A DNA stretch of 64,000 nt from Thermococcus celericrescens (GCF_001484195.1 NZ_LLYW01000002.1:52288-116287), one strand, 5' to 3'; positions 25,534-34,928 are shown, numbered from the stretch's first letter. Numbers and translations are program-made. The notes: generated by a model not told the origin, from the letters alone.

Positions 25534-26253
25534 GTGAGGATAAGCTCCATCGAGGAGTTCCCGAGGGAGCTGGTGCCTGTTGAGATTCCTCCCCACACCA
25601 CGATGCTGAGGGGCATAGGCTGGGACTCGAACGTCTACCTGGTGAGGGCCGGAAGGGAGGCCCTCGTAGTGGACACCGGCACCGGCGTTAACTGGCACGT
25701 CTACGCCGAAATCTGGGAGAGGGAAGGCCTCCTCAACGGCGTTGATAGGGTCACGATATTCAACACCCACGAGCACTTCGACCACGTGGGCGGAAATATG
25801 GCCCTGGCGGACTGGCTGAAGGGAAAGGGCATAGCGGTTCTCTTCGCCGCCCACGAAACCACGGCGAAAACGCTGGAGAAGGGAGACGACTACGTGATTC
25901 TGGCCTATTCATACGGGAGGAGGTTCGAACCGCAGAAGGTTGACCTCCACAGGATAGAGGGTGATGCGCTCAAAGTCGGCTCCCTGGAGCTTGAGCTGAT
26001 CCACACGCCCGGCCACACGGCGGGAAGCTCGTGCCTCTACCTGGATGATGGAGAGACGAGAATAATGTTCACCGGGGATACAGTCTTCAACGGCACGGTT
26101 GGCAGGACAGACCTGCCCACGGGAGACGGATGGGCTCTGAGGGAGAGCCTCGAAAGGCTCAGGGATTACGATGTTGACTTCGGCCTTCCAGGACACGGCT
26201 GGGTCATAAAGGACTGGGGAGAGAACATCGACGAAATCCTGGGGTGGCTCTGA
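25534..26253 (+). CDS. MBL-fold metallohydrolase (glyoxalase II-like)
   Basis: A 239-residue metallo-beta-lactamase fold protein. The metal motif NTHEHFDHVGG is at about residue 77, later ligands are in HTPGHTAGSSCLY and FTGDTVF, and the final histidine is in LPGHGWVI. The layout is like glyoxalase II-type thioesterases, but the substrate cannot be told. GTG 25534 follows GGAGGTGAAAGC. It is first of four tightly packed plus-strand genes (DUF504, TatD-like, small protein); the DUF504 ATG overlaps its stop. Confidence 0.85.
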   Translation: MRISSIEEFPRELVPVEIPPHTTMLRGIGWDSNVYLVRAGREALVVDTGTGVNWHVYAEIWEREGLLNGVDRVTIFNTHEHFDHVGGNMALADWLKGKGIAVLFAAHETTAKTLEKGDDYVILAYSYGRRFEPQKVDLHRIEGDALKVGSLELELIHTPGHTAGSSCLYLDDGETRIMFTGDTVFNGTVGRTDLPTGDGWALRESLERLRDYDVDFGLPGHGWVIKDWGENIDEILGWL

Positions 26254-26516
26254 TGCGGAAGGGCTCCGTGAAGGAGGTTCTGGCGAAGCTCAAGTACGAC
26301 CCCAGGGAGGACGAGGGTGATTACTACGTCATCATAGAGCACCGCGGTGCCTACGGCGATGTCAAGAAAATCCCCGTCGAGATGATAGAGCTCGGTCACG
26401 GCTACTTCTTTGTCGGGGACGCCCAGATACCGTACCACCGCATCCTGAGGGTCGTTAGAAAAGATGGGAAGGTAATATGGGAGACCAGAAAGGACAGGAG
26501 GGGAGAGAGTGATTGA
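26253..26516 (+). CDS. UPF0248/DUF504 protein
   Basis: An 87-residue protein: MRKGSVKEVLAKLKYDPRED, then IEHRGAYGDVKKIP, then IPYHRILRVVRKDGKVIWE. This matches the archaeal UPF0248 (DUF504) family, which co-occurs with RNA-processing genes and is proposed to bind RNA or nucleotides; the role is not established. Its ATG overlaps the preceding TGA (TGATG), and its end overlaps the TatD-like start by 8 bases. Confidence 0.8.
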   Translation: MRKGSVKEVLAKLKYDPREDEGDYYVIIEHRGAYGDVKKIPVEMIELGHGYFFVGDAQIPYHRILRVVRKDGKVIWETRKDRRGESD

Positions 26517-27267
26517 TGCCCACGCCCACTTCGAGTTTTACAAAAAGGACGCACCGAGGATCATAGAGGAGTGCCGGAAGGATCTCGCCGCTGTGGTGGA
26601 CTCAATCACCGAGTACAGGAAAGCCCACGTCTGGAAGAGCTGGGAGATGCTGAAACCGTACTTTGGTTTCATCGTTCCCACCCTGGGGTACCATCCGAAC
26701 GAGGCGCGGCGTGGCAATTGGGAGAAGGTGAAGCGGGTTGAGGAGTTCATACTGGACCACAGGGACGAGATAGTGGCGATAGGGGAGATAGGGCTCGACT
26801 ACCACTACGCGGAAAACGAAAGGCAACGGGAGAACCAGAGGGCGATATTCAAGCACTTCCTTGAGCTGGCCCTCGAACTGGGGCTTCCCGTGGTGATACA
26901 CGCCCGCGAGGCCGAAAGGGAGGCCTTTGAGATGGTTCAGCGCGCGGGCGTTAGGGCGTACTTCCACTCCTTCGCCGGGAGCGTTGAGCTGGCGGGGGAG
27001 ATAGTAGAGAACGGCCACGTAATCGGGATAAACACGGGGATAGTTTTCATCCCAGAGGTAATGGCGGCGGCGAAGGCAGTTAAAGTCGAAAACATGCTGG
27101 TGGAAACGGACGCTCCCTACATGAGTCCCATCAAGGGGGAGAGAAACAGGCCGTGCAACGTCCGCGTTGCCATTGAAGAGGTGGCAAAGCTTAAGGGGCT
27201 GGGGTTCGAGGAAGTCGAGAGGGTCACCGAGAGGAACGCGGTGAGGTTCTTCAATTTGAAGCTGTGA
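26509..27267 (+). CDS. TatD-related metal-dependent hydrolase
   Basis: A 252-residue TIM-barrel hydrolase. It has MIDAHAHFEF (first metal HxH), AIGEIGLDYHY (Glu ligand), VVIHAREAEREAF (His), YFHSFAG (His) and LVETDAPYMSP (Asp), the complete TatD set. TatD enzymes act as metal-dependent nucleases. Archaeal members of this branch are often called TatD-like without proof of activity. It starts with GTG overlapping DUF504. A DNA/RNA repair or processing role would fit the neighbour. Confidence 0.85.
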   Translation: MIDAHAHFEFYKKDAPRIIEECRKDLAAVVDSITEYRKAHVWKSWEMLKPYFGFIVPTLGYHPNEARRGNWEKVKRVEEFILDHRDEIVAIGEIGLDYHYAENERQRENQRAIFKHFLELALELGLPVVIHAREAEREAFEMVQRAGVRAYFHSFAGSVELAGEIVENGHVIGINTGIVFIPEVMAAAKAVKVENMLVETDAPYMSPIKGERNRPCNVRVAIEEVAKLKGLGFEEVERVTERNAVRFFNLKL

Positions 27268-27276
27268 GGTGATGGT

Positions 27277-27573
27277 ATGACGATCGATATACCCGAGGTG
27301 GCGGAGGTCAGAAGCCTGCTGGAAGAGCTTGGGGAGGGGGCGCTAATAGCGAGGCTCGATTCGTTCGTGGCCCTCAACGAGGGGCTGGAGAGCAAGAAGG
27401 GCGAGGACTTCATAAAAGTCTCGATACTCGGCTTCCTGGAGGGCATAACCACAACCCTGATGATGAAATATCCTGGTGACGAGCGCGTGGCGAGGCTCCA
27501 CGAGCGGGTGCGGGCCAGACGGGCGGAGCTGGATGAGCTCTTCAGAAAGCCGGCGATGCGGAACCTCCAGTGA
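27277..27573 (+). CDS. Small conserved helical protein
   Basis: A 98-residue, almost entirely helical soluble protein (EVAEVRSLLEELGEGALIARLDSF, FIKVSILGFLEGITTTLMMKY). No catalytic motif. It begins 9 bases after the TatD-like stop with a GGTG ribosome site (GAGGTGATGG), so it is the last operon member. A tnpB element begins immediately after its stop. Function unknown. Confidence 0.65.
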   Translation: MTIDIPEVAEVRSLLEELGEGALIARLDSFVALNEGLESKKGEDFIKVSILGFLEGITTTLMMKYPGDERVARLHERVRARRAELDELFRKPAMRNLQ

Positions 27574-29036
27574 TTTTTCTCTTGAACCAAACCTCGCTCT
27601 TCAGGGCGGGGACAAACAACTACTCAACAAGCAACCAAGAGAAAAAGCAAACCATTTTAAGCCAAAAACGGTAAACTAACCACTAATGAAGAGAACAGTA
27701 ACAGTCCAACTCCAGCCAAGCAAGGAACAAGAGAAAATCCTCTTTGAGTCAGCTAACGCTACCGCAGTAATCTGGAACAAGCTGAACTACCAAAGACTAA
27801 AACAATTCAAAGAATTCGGAAAAATAGACTTCCGGGGAACACAGCAAGAGGCCTATTATCAATTCAAAAACTGGATTGGAGGCTCAACAGTCCAAACTTT
27901 GGCGAGAAAGAACGCTGAAAGCTGGCGTTCATTCTTCGTACTCAACAAAAAGGAGAAAACTGGAGGACTGCCGGAATGGTTCAAACCCAAACCACCCGGT
28001 TTTATTAGAGAGAAGGACGGTAGGAAACTGTTTGTTATCCCAATCAGAAACGACCAGTATAGAATTTATGACAACGTTATCGAAATCAGACGCCTCGGAA
28101 AATTTGGGAAACTAAAACTCCAGTTTAAGGGCGGAATACACTTCAAATGCAAGCAAGGGAGGTTAGAAATAGTCTATGACGAGGTAAAGCGGAAGTGGTA
28201 TGCGAAAATAAGCTTTAGGGTCAATCAAAAACTCACCAAAAACGGTTGGGTGAACCTTCCAAGAACTCCAAAGGGAAACCTTTCCGCTGGAATAGACCTT
28301 GGAGTGAACAATTTAATGGCCGTTTACGTCGAGAACGGTGAAAGCTTTCTCGTTAATGGAAGGCCATTAAAAGCTATTGACTTCTATTTTAGAAAAATCA
28401 TTGCTGACTATCAGTCCAAACTCAACAAGTCGGGAGCAAAAACGAGTAGGAAGCTTAAAATGCTCCGCCGAAAGGCTAAACTACAAGCCAAACACTACAT
28501 TAACACGGCAGTTAGGCAGACTGTTGAAAAACTCTACGAATTGGGTGTTAGCGAGATTGTTGTTGGCTATCCCAAGGGCATCGGTAGGAATTCTAACAAG
28601 GGTAAAAGGCAGAATTTCATTCTCTCCCACGTCTGGCGGTTCAATTACGTCATTAAACGTTTGATGGAAGTTGCGGAAGAGTTCGGTATCTCCGTCGAGG
28701 TTGTTGGTGAGGCTTTCACTTCCCAGCTTTGCCCTCTTTGCGGCCAACGCCATTCGAATGGTAGGATTTTCAGGGGTTTGTTTAAGTGCCGTGAAGAGGG
28801 CGTTGTCATGAATTCAGACATCGTTGGAGCGTTTAATATTTTGAAGAAGGCTGTGAAAACGATAACCCCGAGCCTCTCGGCTTTAACGGGAGGGAGGGGT
28901 AATTGGGGGAAGACCCGGCCAGAGGGGTTCTCCGAACCCCTTCAAAGGGGGCGATGCGGATTACCCCTCAAACTTCCCCGCCTTTGGGTTAGGGGGTTCC
29001 TCGTTGGAACCCCCGCCGTTCACGGCCGGGAGGAGG
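27574..29036 (+). mobile_element. tnpB-only IS605-group element, copy C
   Basis: The left end (TTTTTCTCTTGAACCAAACC, then CTCGCTCTTCAGGGCGGGG) begins directly after the preceding stop codon; the right end is CCGCCGTTCACGGCCGGGAGGAGGTCA at about 29010-29036. Only tnpB is present. The element sits exactly between the end of the TatD operon and the end of the convergent helicase gene, so it damaged neither. Its A+T-richer, less drifted left end suggests a separate lineage from copy A. Confidence 0.85.
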
Positions 29037-29131
29037 TCAGTGGTTGGGGGCTATTTCTCGCTCCCCTTCTCCTCCTTCTTATCCACCCAGAACCTTCTCG
29101 TCCTTATGAACTGCCGCTCCCGTTCCATTAG
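27686..29131 (+). CDS. tnpB: TnpB, with extended C-terminus
   Basis: An intact TnpB frame. RuvC residues lie in GIDLGVNNL, VVGEAFTS and MNSDIVGAFN; the finger is CPLCGQRH and FKC. In the other copies translation stops near LARG at the end of the coding part, but here that stretch is altered (LPRLWVRGFLVGTP) and the frame continues through the right end and about 95 bases of flanking DNA to 29131, overlapping the 3' end of the helicase gene. The extra tail is probably not functional. A TATA-like CATTTTAAGCC lies about 30 bases before the ATG, giving a nearly leaderless transcript. Confidence 0.85.
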   Translation: MKRTVTVQLQPSKEQEKILFESANATAVIWNKLNYQRLKQFKEFGKIDFRGTQQEAYYQFKNWIGGSTVQTLARKNAESWRSFFVLNKKEKTGGLPEWFKPKPPGFIREKDGRKLFVIPIRNDQYRIYDNVIEIRRLGKFGKLKLQFKGGIHFKCKQGRLEIVYDEVKRKWYAKISFRVNQKLTKNGWVNLPRTPKGNLSAGIDLGVNNLMAVYVENGESFLVNGRPLKAIDFYFRKIIADYQSKLNKSGAKTSRKLKMLRRKAKLQAKHYINTAVRQTVEKLYELGVSEIVVGYPKGIGRNSNKGKRQNFILSHVWRFNYVIKRLMEVAEEFGISVEVVGEAFTSQLCPLCGQRHSNGRIFRGLFKCREEGVVMNSDIVGAFNILKKAVKTITPSLSALTGGRGNWGKTRPEGFSEPLQRGRCGLPLKLPRLWVRGFLVGTPAVHGREEVSGWGLFLAPLLLLLIHPEPSRPYELPLPFH

Positions 29132-31819
29132 GGCGACGAGCAGGCCATCTCCTTTGTACTGGGCTAAAATTCTTGCCGCCGTGTCCGGCCCCGTTCCGTA
29201 GCTGGCCAGAGCCAAGACCGCCTCGAACCCGTAGGAATCCACGAGGTCGGCGGCCTTCAGCAGCTTCCTGTAGGTTCTCTCCTCCTTCCGCTCCAGCGGC
29301 TTTCCATGGCGAACTTTCTCCAAGACCGGGAGAAACTCCTCCGCATCTATTGGGTGAGCAACGGCGAGCATCTTCGAGCCGCAGCGCGGGCACTGCCTCA
29401 GCTCCACGTTCTGCAGTCTAATCACCCTCGTCTTCGAGTGCCAGCCGCAGTTGGTGCAGACCAGAACGACCTTGTGGTCGAGCAGTCTCTTCCTGAACAG
29501 CTCCAGTATCTCGTCCCTCTCCAGAACGCCGGAGAGCAGGAACTCGCCGCCGACGGTCATGTTGAGCTTGGCCAAAGTCGAGGGTTCCCTCCTAAGCTCG
29601 GTCTTCACCCTTATCGTACCCCTCTTGAGCATCTCAAGGACGAGCTCTCCCTTTCTTACGTCCACCTTGTCGTGGTACAGCTCGCTCAGGGTTTCCCTCT
29701 CCACCACCGTACCCTCGAAGAGCCTCTCGATTCTCCTTATCTTGGCGTCCCTCCTCAAAGCCCCGAACCGCTTCGCCACGTTAAGCATCCTCCACCGGTA
29801 GGCGTGTGAATCCCTCAGCGCTCTCGCGAGGACGAACTCCAAACTCTCCGGCTCCCCGTAGAGGTAGCCCTTCACCTCCTCCGGGTTCAGCTGGAAGGGC
29901 GTTTTGAAGACTATCGCGTGGGCCTGTGAGCGAACCGAAAAAACCCTTCCGTAGCGCAGAATCAGGAACGAGTGAACCAGCCTTCCGAGAGCCTCGTTGG
30001 CCCGGTTTCCAAAATCGGCGTGTATGACAAGTGCCTTGGGTGTGCTCTCGACGATGATATCGCGGTCGGTTGAGAAGGACTCATCTTTGATCTCGTCGAA
30101 AGCCCTCCTCAGCTCCTCCTCGCTGAACTCAACCCCCTCCAAAAGCCCCTTCGCCTTCTCGAAGTCAAAAGCCAACTCCCTCTTCAGCCTGCCTACGTCA
30201 AGGGCAACGCTGAATGGAACCGGAATCATCTCACCCTCCCAGCTCGGTATGGCGCTCTCAAGGCTCTTGCTCTCACGGACCTTCAAAAGCCTCGCCTCGT
30301 CATCGATTTTAAGCACAATCCAGCTCCGCCCGTTCATGACGAAGTCCATGCCCTCCTCCAGGTCCATCACGAACCTCTCGTCGAGTCTGCCTATGACGTG
30401 CCCGCTTCCGGCGTCGAAAGCCCTCCACGAAACCTCATCGGGAATCGTCGAGAGGTTCTCGTAGTAGTACTGGAAGGCTCCCCTCCTCAGGTAGAGCAGG
30501 CCGCTTTCTTCGTCGTAGCCTATCAGCCGAGCATCTTCGAGAACCGCCAGAACATCGAGGTAGTCCTCCCAGCTCAAATCCCGGTAAACGTAGGCTCTTT
30601 TCGCTATCTCGTAGGGCCTCTCGCGCGGGAGTCTCCTATACTCGACGAGCAGGCCGACAACGAAGTGGGCCAGAACATCAAGGCCGCCCATCGGCTCGAC
30701 CGCCTCAAAACGGCCTTCGAGGGCGTGCTTCGCTATGACGAGGCTCTGGAGGTAGTCCTCGACGTTGGAAGTTATGACGTAGCCCTCGCTCACCTCGCCT
30801 ATCCTGTGCTTAGCCCTTCCGACGCGCTGGACGAGCCTGTTCACCTGGCGGGGGCTCATGTACTGAATAACAACATCAACGTCGCCTATGTCTATGCCCA
30901 GCTCCATCGAGGACGTGCAGATTAGGGTCTTGATCCTGCCCTCCTTAAGGGCCCTCTCCGCTTTAATGCGTGCCTCCCTCGAAAGCGAGCCGTGGTGAAC
31001 CTCGACCGGCTTCCCCCAGGCCTTGAGGCGGTGGGCCAAGATCTCCGCGAACTGGCGCGTGTTGGTGAATATGAGCGCCCTTCCGTGCTCCTCAACTATC
31101 CTCCAGAGGAGCCTCAGCCTCGCCGCTATCTCGGGGGAAAGGCTCAGCTCCCTGGCGAGCTTCATGTCCTTCTCGCCGGGCCTCGGATAGAGAACATGGA
31201 AGCGGTAGTTCTTCCTCCAGCTCGGCTTCACTATGACGTCTGCCCCTAACCATTCCCTCACTTCCTCCTCGTTGCCGACCGTTGCGGTCATGCCTATTCT
31301 TCTGAAGTCCGCAATCTCGGCCAAACGCTCAAGGCCGAGGAGCAGTTGCGCACCGCGCTTGTTATCGACCAGCTCGGCTATCTCATCGACGATGACGAAC
31401 CTCACGTTTTCGAGGTGCTTTCTGAGGGATTTAACCGTCAGAATCACGCCGAGGGTTTCGGGGGTTATGATGAGCATCTGAGGGGGATTCCTCGTCTGCT
31501 TCGCCTTCCTGTAGGCTGAGGTGTCGCCGTGTCTGACCTCGACGGTTATTCCAAGTTTCTTTCCCCACCATTCCAGCCTCTCAAGCAGATCCCTGTTGAG
31601 GGCCTTGAGCGGTGCGATGTAGAGGGCGGAAATCGGTTTAAGTCCCTCTTCAAGGATTTCATTGAAGACGGGCAGAACGGCCGCTTCAGTTTTCCCCGAG
31701 CCGGTTGGAGCGATGACCAGAACGCTCTTCCTCGAACTAACCTCGCGGAATGCCCCCATCTGGACCTCGTTGAGCCTTCCGAAGCGCTCCCTGATGGCCT
31801 TTCTCAGGAGAGTGTGCAT
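29051..31819 (-). CDS. Lhr-like DEAD/DEAH helicase with zinc ribbon
   Basis: A 922-residue superfamily 2 helicase. N-terminal motifs are Q-motif region FGRLNEVQMGAF, Walker A APTGSGKTEA, Ia IAPLKALNRDL, II VIVDEIAEL (DEIA, Lhr-like), III TATVG; domain 2 has LIFTNTR, TLICTSSMELGIDIGDV and QRVGRAKHRIG. The C-terminal third is the Lhr-type accessory region, with a zinc ribbon (CTNCGWHSKTR...CPRCGS, about residues 775-800). Such enzymes unwind branched DNA or RNA hybrids in repair. The minus-strand TATA (GCTTATAAACC, about 31838-31848) is about 25 bases before the ATG, so the mRNA is probably leaderless. Confidence 0.88.
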   Translation of the reverse strand: MHTLLRKAIRERFGRLNEVQMGAFREVSSRKSVLVIAPTGSGKTEAAVLPVFNEILEEGLKPISALYIAPLKALNRDLLERLEWWGKKLGITVEVRHGDTSAYRKAKQTRNPPQMLIITPETLGVILTVKSLRKHLENVRFVIVDEIAELVDNKRGAQLLLGLERLAEIADFRRIGMTATVGNEEEVREWLGADVIVKPSWRKNYRFHVLYPRPGEKDMKLARELSLSPEIAARLRLLWRIVEEHGRALIFTNTRQFAEILAHRLKAWGKPVEVHHGSLSREARIKAERALKEGRIKTLICTSSMELGIDIGDVDVVIQYMSPRQVNRLVQRVGRAKHRIGEVSEGYVITSNVEDYLQSLVIAKHALEGRFEAVEPMGGLDVLAHFVVGLLVEYRRLPRERPYEIAKRAYVYRDLSWEDYLDVLAVLEDARLIGYDEESGLLYLRRGAFQYYYENLSTIPDEVSWRAFDAGSGHVIGRLDERFVMDLEEGMDFVMNGRSWIVLKIDDEARLLKVRESKSLESAIPSWEGEMIPVPFSVALDVGRLKRELAFDFEKAKGLLEGVEFSEEELRRAFDEIKDESFSTDRDIIVESTPKALVIHADFGNRANEALGRLVHSFLILRYGRVFSVRSQAHAIVFKTPFQLNPEEVKGYLYGEPESLEFVLARALRDSHAYRWRMLNVAKRFGALRRDAKIRRIERLFEGTVVERETLSELYHDKVDVRKGELVLEMLKRGTIRVKTELRREPSTLAKLNMTVGGEFLLSGVLERDEILELFRKRLLDHKVVLVCTNCGWHSKTRVIRLQNVELRQCPRCGSKMLAVAHPIDAEEFLPVLEKVRHGKPLERKEERTYRKLLKAADLVDSYGFEAVLALASYGTGPDTAARILAQYKGDGLLVALMERERQFIRTRRFWVDKKEEKGSEK

Positions 31820-31861
31820 GATGAAAAATGAGCGCGGTGGTTTATAAGCCCAACCACCGTT

Positions 31862-31900
31862 AGATTTATAAGCGATATATCGTCCGATACATCGGTGATA
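31862..31900 (+). promoter_or_regulatory. MFS promoter with tandem palindromic operator
   Basis: A TATA box (GATTTATAAGC, 31863-31873) is followed by two 10-base palindromes, CGATATATCG (31873-31882) and CGATACATCG (31885-31894), separated by two bases. They cover the expected transcription start, and GGTGATAGC then leads to the ATG. This is the geometry of a repressor site, probably for a dimeric drug-sensing regulator not found in this window. Confidence 0.6.
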
Positions 31901-31903
31901 GCA

Positions 31904-33382
31904 ATGGAAGCCGCGAGGAAGAACGGAGCCTATGACATGGCCTACGCCAAGAGGGCGATGCTGGTGGTGGTCATCCTGCCGCTCCTCGTCATGTACACCG
32001 AGGCGATGCTCACTCCAGCACTGCCGACGATACAGAAGGAGTTTGGGATAAACCCCAACGACGTCAGCTGGGTGCTGACCATCTACCTCCTCGTCGGAAC
32101 GGTGAGTGCCGCCATACTCGGCAAGCTCGGGGATATGTACGGCAAGAAGAGGATGTTTCTGGTGGCTTTAGGCTTCTACACGCTCGGCGTCATCCTCAAC
32201 GGCTTCGCGCCGAGCTTTCACTGGCTTCTCGTTTCCCGCGGAATCCAGGGCCTCGGAATGGCCATATTCCCCCTCGCCTTCAGCCTCGTCCGTGAGGAGT
32301 TCCCGCCCGAGATGGTGCCTCAGGTTCAGGGAATGACAAGTGCCATGTTTGGCGTCGGTATGGTTATCGCGCTCCCCCTTGGCGCGTATGTAACCCAGAA
32401 CTTCGGCTGGCGCTGGACGTACCACTCGGCGGCACCGTTTGCGGTTCTGATGTTTATACTCGCCTGGAGGGTTCTCCGCGAGAGCCGCTACGTGAACCCC
32501 GGAAAGCTCGACTGGCCGGGGGCGCTCTTCCTGGTCTGGGCGGTCGTGCCAGCTCTCGTCGCCGTAACGAGGGCCCCCAACGTCGGCTGGAGGGCGGAGC
32601 AGACGCTCGTGCTCTTCGGAGTGTCCATCGTTGGAGTCATCGCGCTCTGCCTCTGGGAGAAGAGGGCCGACAACCCGCTGATTCCGCTCGACATAATATC
32701 CTCCAGAAATCCCGCCATAGTGAACCTCGGCATAATGTTCGCGGCCTTCGGAATATCCATGATGAGCCAGGCGAACACCTACATCTTCCAGATGAAGCCG
32801 CCCTACGGCTTCGGCAAGACGATACTCGAAAGCGGCCTGCTCATGACCCCTATGGCCCTTGCGATGCTGGTCGTAGCTCCCCTGGCCGGCAAACTGATGC
32901 CCAGGATAGGTGCGAAGCCTTTGGCCATAACCGGTGCCCTGACAGCAAGTGCAGGCCTGGCTCTGCTCTCCCAGTACGCCACCCAGCTCTCCCTCACCCA
33001 GTTCGTGGCCCTCATAACGGTCGTCGGGGCCGGAATAACCCTGATGAACGTCTCCTTCATCAACGTGCTGGTGTTCTCAGTTCCCCCGAGGGTCATGGGA
33101 GTGGCGACCGGAGCGAACAGCCTGTTCAGAAACTTCGGCTCGACCTGGGGACCTGCCATAGCGGGAACCGTCATGAGCACCTACTACATACTCGTGCACA
33201 TCCCCCAGGTGCCGGTGCCCATCAAGATACCGACGGAGAAGGCCTACGAGGTGCTCTTTGGCACTTCGGCCCTCGTCTACCTATTCCTCGCCCTGCTCAG
33301 CCTGGCCATCGTCGAGGTCATGAAGGGCGGAAAGATACACGAGGTGGAGAACGAGGGAGAAAGGGAAATAACAGTCGGCTGA
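31904..33382 (+). CDS. MFS transporter, DHA2 (14-span) drug-efflux type
   Basis: A membrane protein of about 492 residues with 14 hydrophobic segments. Early motifs include LTPALPTIQKEFGIN (loop after TM1) and the MFS signature GKLGDMYGKKRMF (motif A, GxLaDrxGrkr). LVSRGIQGLGMAIFPLAFSLVREEFP fits motif B/C regions of the DHA2 family, which exports drugs or metabolites in exchange for protons. ATG 31904 follows GGTGATAGC. A repressor-like palindrome pair in its promoter fits an inducible pump. Confidence 0.88.
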   Translation: MEAARKNGAYDMAYAKRAMLVVVILPLLVMYTEAMLTPALPTIQKEFGINPNDVSWVLTIYLLVGTVSAAILGKLGDMYGKKRMFLVALGFYTLGVILNGFAPSFHWLLVSRGIQGLGMAIFPLAFSLVREEFPPEMVPQVQGMTSAMFGVGMVIALPLGAYVTQNFGWRWTYHSAAPFAVLMFILAWRVLRESRYVNPGKLDWPGALFLVWAVVPALVAVTRAPNVGWRAEQTLVLFGVSIVGVIALCLWEKRADNPLIPLDIISSRNPAIVNLGIMFAAFGISMMSQANTYIFQMKPPYGFGKTILESGLLMTPMALAMLVVAPLAGKLMPRIGAKPLAITGALTASAGLALLSQYATQLSLTQFVALITVVGAGITLMNVSFINVLVFSVPPRVMGVATGANSLFRNFGSTWGPAIAGTVMSTYYILVHIPQVPVPIKIPTEKAYEVLFGTSALVYLFLALLSLAIVEVMKGGKIHEVENEGEREITVG

Positions 33383-33397
33383 TTTCTCTTTTATTCC

Positions 33398-34534
33398 TCA
33401 TTCTCCCCGGTATGCCCTCAGATACAGCTTCCTTATTTCCTCGGGCTTCGGTTCGACCGGGTTAAAAGCTATAAGCCCGTCGCGGTAGGCTTTTTCGGCC
33501 ATCTCTTCGACCCTCTCGACGAAGGTCTCCTCATCGACCAGTTCGCTCAGCCTCGGAACGCCGAGCATCTCGTTGAGCTCCCCCGCAACCTCGATGAGGT
33601 CCTTCGCCGTCTGGAAGCCCAGCTCCCTCGCTATCTCTGCGTAGCGCTTCCTCGCGTAGTCGCTCCTCTCGGCGTTGAACTCCATCACGTAGGGAAGGAA
33701 TATCGCGTTGAGGAGTCCATGTGGACCAATCCACGCTGCTTTGTGGCTCATCGCGTGGCATAGGCCGAGGCGCGCGTTGAGGAACGCTATCCCCGCCATC
33801 GTTGCCGCGTAGTGAACCCTCGCCCTCGCGTCCCCGTCGCCCTTAACCGAGAGCGGGAGCCACCTGTAAACGGTCTTTATCGCCTTAATCGCCATGGCGT
33901 CGCTGAAGGGAGAAGCGACTTTCGTCGTGTGCGCCTCTATTCCATGAACGAGGACGTCAAGGCCCGAGTTCCGCGCCACCTCAGCGGGCATCGTCCTCGG
34001 CAGCCGGGGGTCGAGGATGGCTACATCGGGCGCTATCTCCGGAGTGACTATGTTGTATTTGACTCCGCCCTTCTTCAGCACGCTCGCCCCGGAAACTTCG
34101 CTCCCGGCACCGCTGGTTGATGGTATCGCTATTAACCTCGTCCTCAGCTTCGGAACCGGCTTTGGTCTCGAAAACCTGTCTATGAAGGCTATCTCCTCGA
34201 AGTTCAGCTCCGGGGCATCGTAGAAGACCTTCAAAGCCTTAGTCGTGTCGATGACACTGCCCCCTCCCATGGACACGAGAAGGTCAGGCTCGAACTCCCG
34301 CACCTTGGGCAGGAACTCCTCTATGACCTCAACGCTCGGCTCCGCCGGAAGGCCGGCTATCGAGAAGACCTCCGCGCCGGCCTCCTTCACGTAGTCCTCG
34401 GCCTCGCTCAGGAAGCCGTGCCTCTTCATCGAACGGGAGGCCAGGATAAGAACGCGCTCGTGCCCCCTTACTTCCTTGGAGAGCTTCCCAAGGGAGCCCT
34501 CGCCCTCAATGAGTTTTGTCTTCAGCCAGAACAT
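33398..34534 (-). CDS. Iron-containing alcohol dehydrogenase
   Basis: A 378-residue group III alcohol dehydrogenase. Nucleotide loop LVSMGGGSVIDTTKAL is at about residue 90; metal ligands are in NSGLDVLVHGIEAH (Asp, His), GLCHAMSHKAAW and IGPHGLLNAIFLPYV (His residues). These enzymes interconvert alcohols and aldehydes with NAD(P)H; in Thermococcales they are often linked with removing aldehydes formed in peptide fermentation. ATG 34534 is favoured over 34540/34543, since GGTGATGGAG then forms the ribosome site. Confidence 0.88.
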   Translation of the reverse strand: MFWLKTKLIEGEGSLGKLSKEVRGHERVLILASRSMKRHGFLSEAEDYVKEAGAEVFSIAGLPAEPSVEVIEEFLPKVREFEPDLLVSMGGGSVIDTTKALKVFYDAPELNFEEIAFIDRFSRPKPVPKLRTRLIAIPSTSGAGSEVSGASVLKKGGVKYNIVTPEIAPDVAILDPRLPRTMPAEVARNSGLDVLVHGIEAHTTKVASPFSDAMAIKAIKTVYRWLPLSVKGDGDARARVHYAATMAGIAFLNARLGLCHAMSHKAAWIGPHGLLNAIFLPYVMEFNAERSDYARKRYAEIARELGFQTAKDLIEVAGELNEMLGVPRLSELVDEETFVERVEEMAEKAYRDGLIAFNPVEPKPEEIRKLYLRAYRGE

Positions 34535-34652
34535 CTCCATCACCGGTTAAGATTGGGCGGGTGGGCTTTTAACGTTCTCGGCCGGGTTAACCTCAAGTTC
34601 GAAACCTTTCGGTAGAGAAATTCTTTAATTCTCGCCTTTTAGTCTACATTCG

Positions 34653-34928
34653 ATGCTGGTGAGGGGCAAAATCGTCGGCGAGAAATTTACCGCACCCTTT
34701 GAGATTCTAAAGACCGGGGACGGCATTTCCCTCAGGGTCGAACTCCCGGGTGAGCCCTTTGAGTACTCGACGGACTGCCACTGCCTCGAACCCCTTGAGC
34801 TTCTCGGCCTCCTCCTGCCGGCCATAGAGGAGGAAATCGGGGAGATAAAGGGAGTTTTCGTCGAGGATGTGGAGGAGAAGAGGTCGGTTTTTGAGAGGGT
34901 TAGGGGATTGTTGAGGAAAACGTTTTAG
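34653..34928 (+). CDS. Small conserved hypothetical protein
   Basis: A 91-residue acidic protein (LVRGKIVGEKFTAPFEILKT, then YSTDCHCLEPLELLGLLLPAIEEEIGEIKGV). A His between two Cys (DCHC) near residue 43 could bind metal but stands alone. The start follows a TATA-like CTTTTAG by about 25 bases, so leaderless translation is likely. No family recognised. Confidence 0.6.
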   Translation: MLVRGKIVGEKFTAPFEILKTGDGISLRVELPGEPFEYSTDCHCLEPLELLGLLLPAIEEEIGEIKGVFVEDVEEKRSVFERVRGLLRKTF

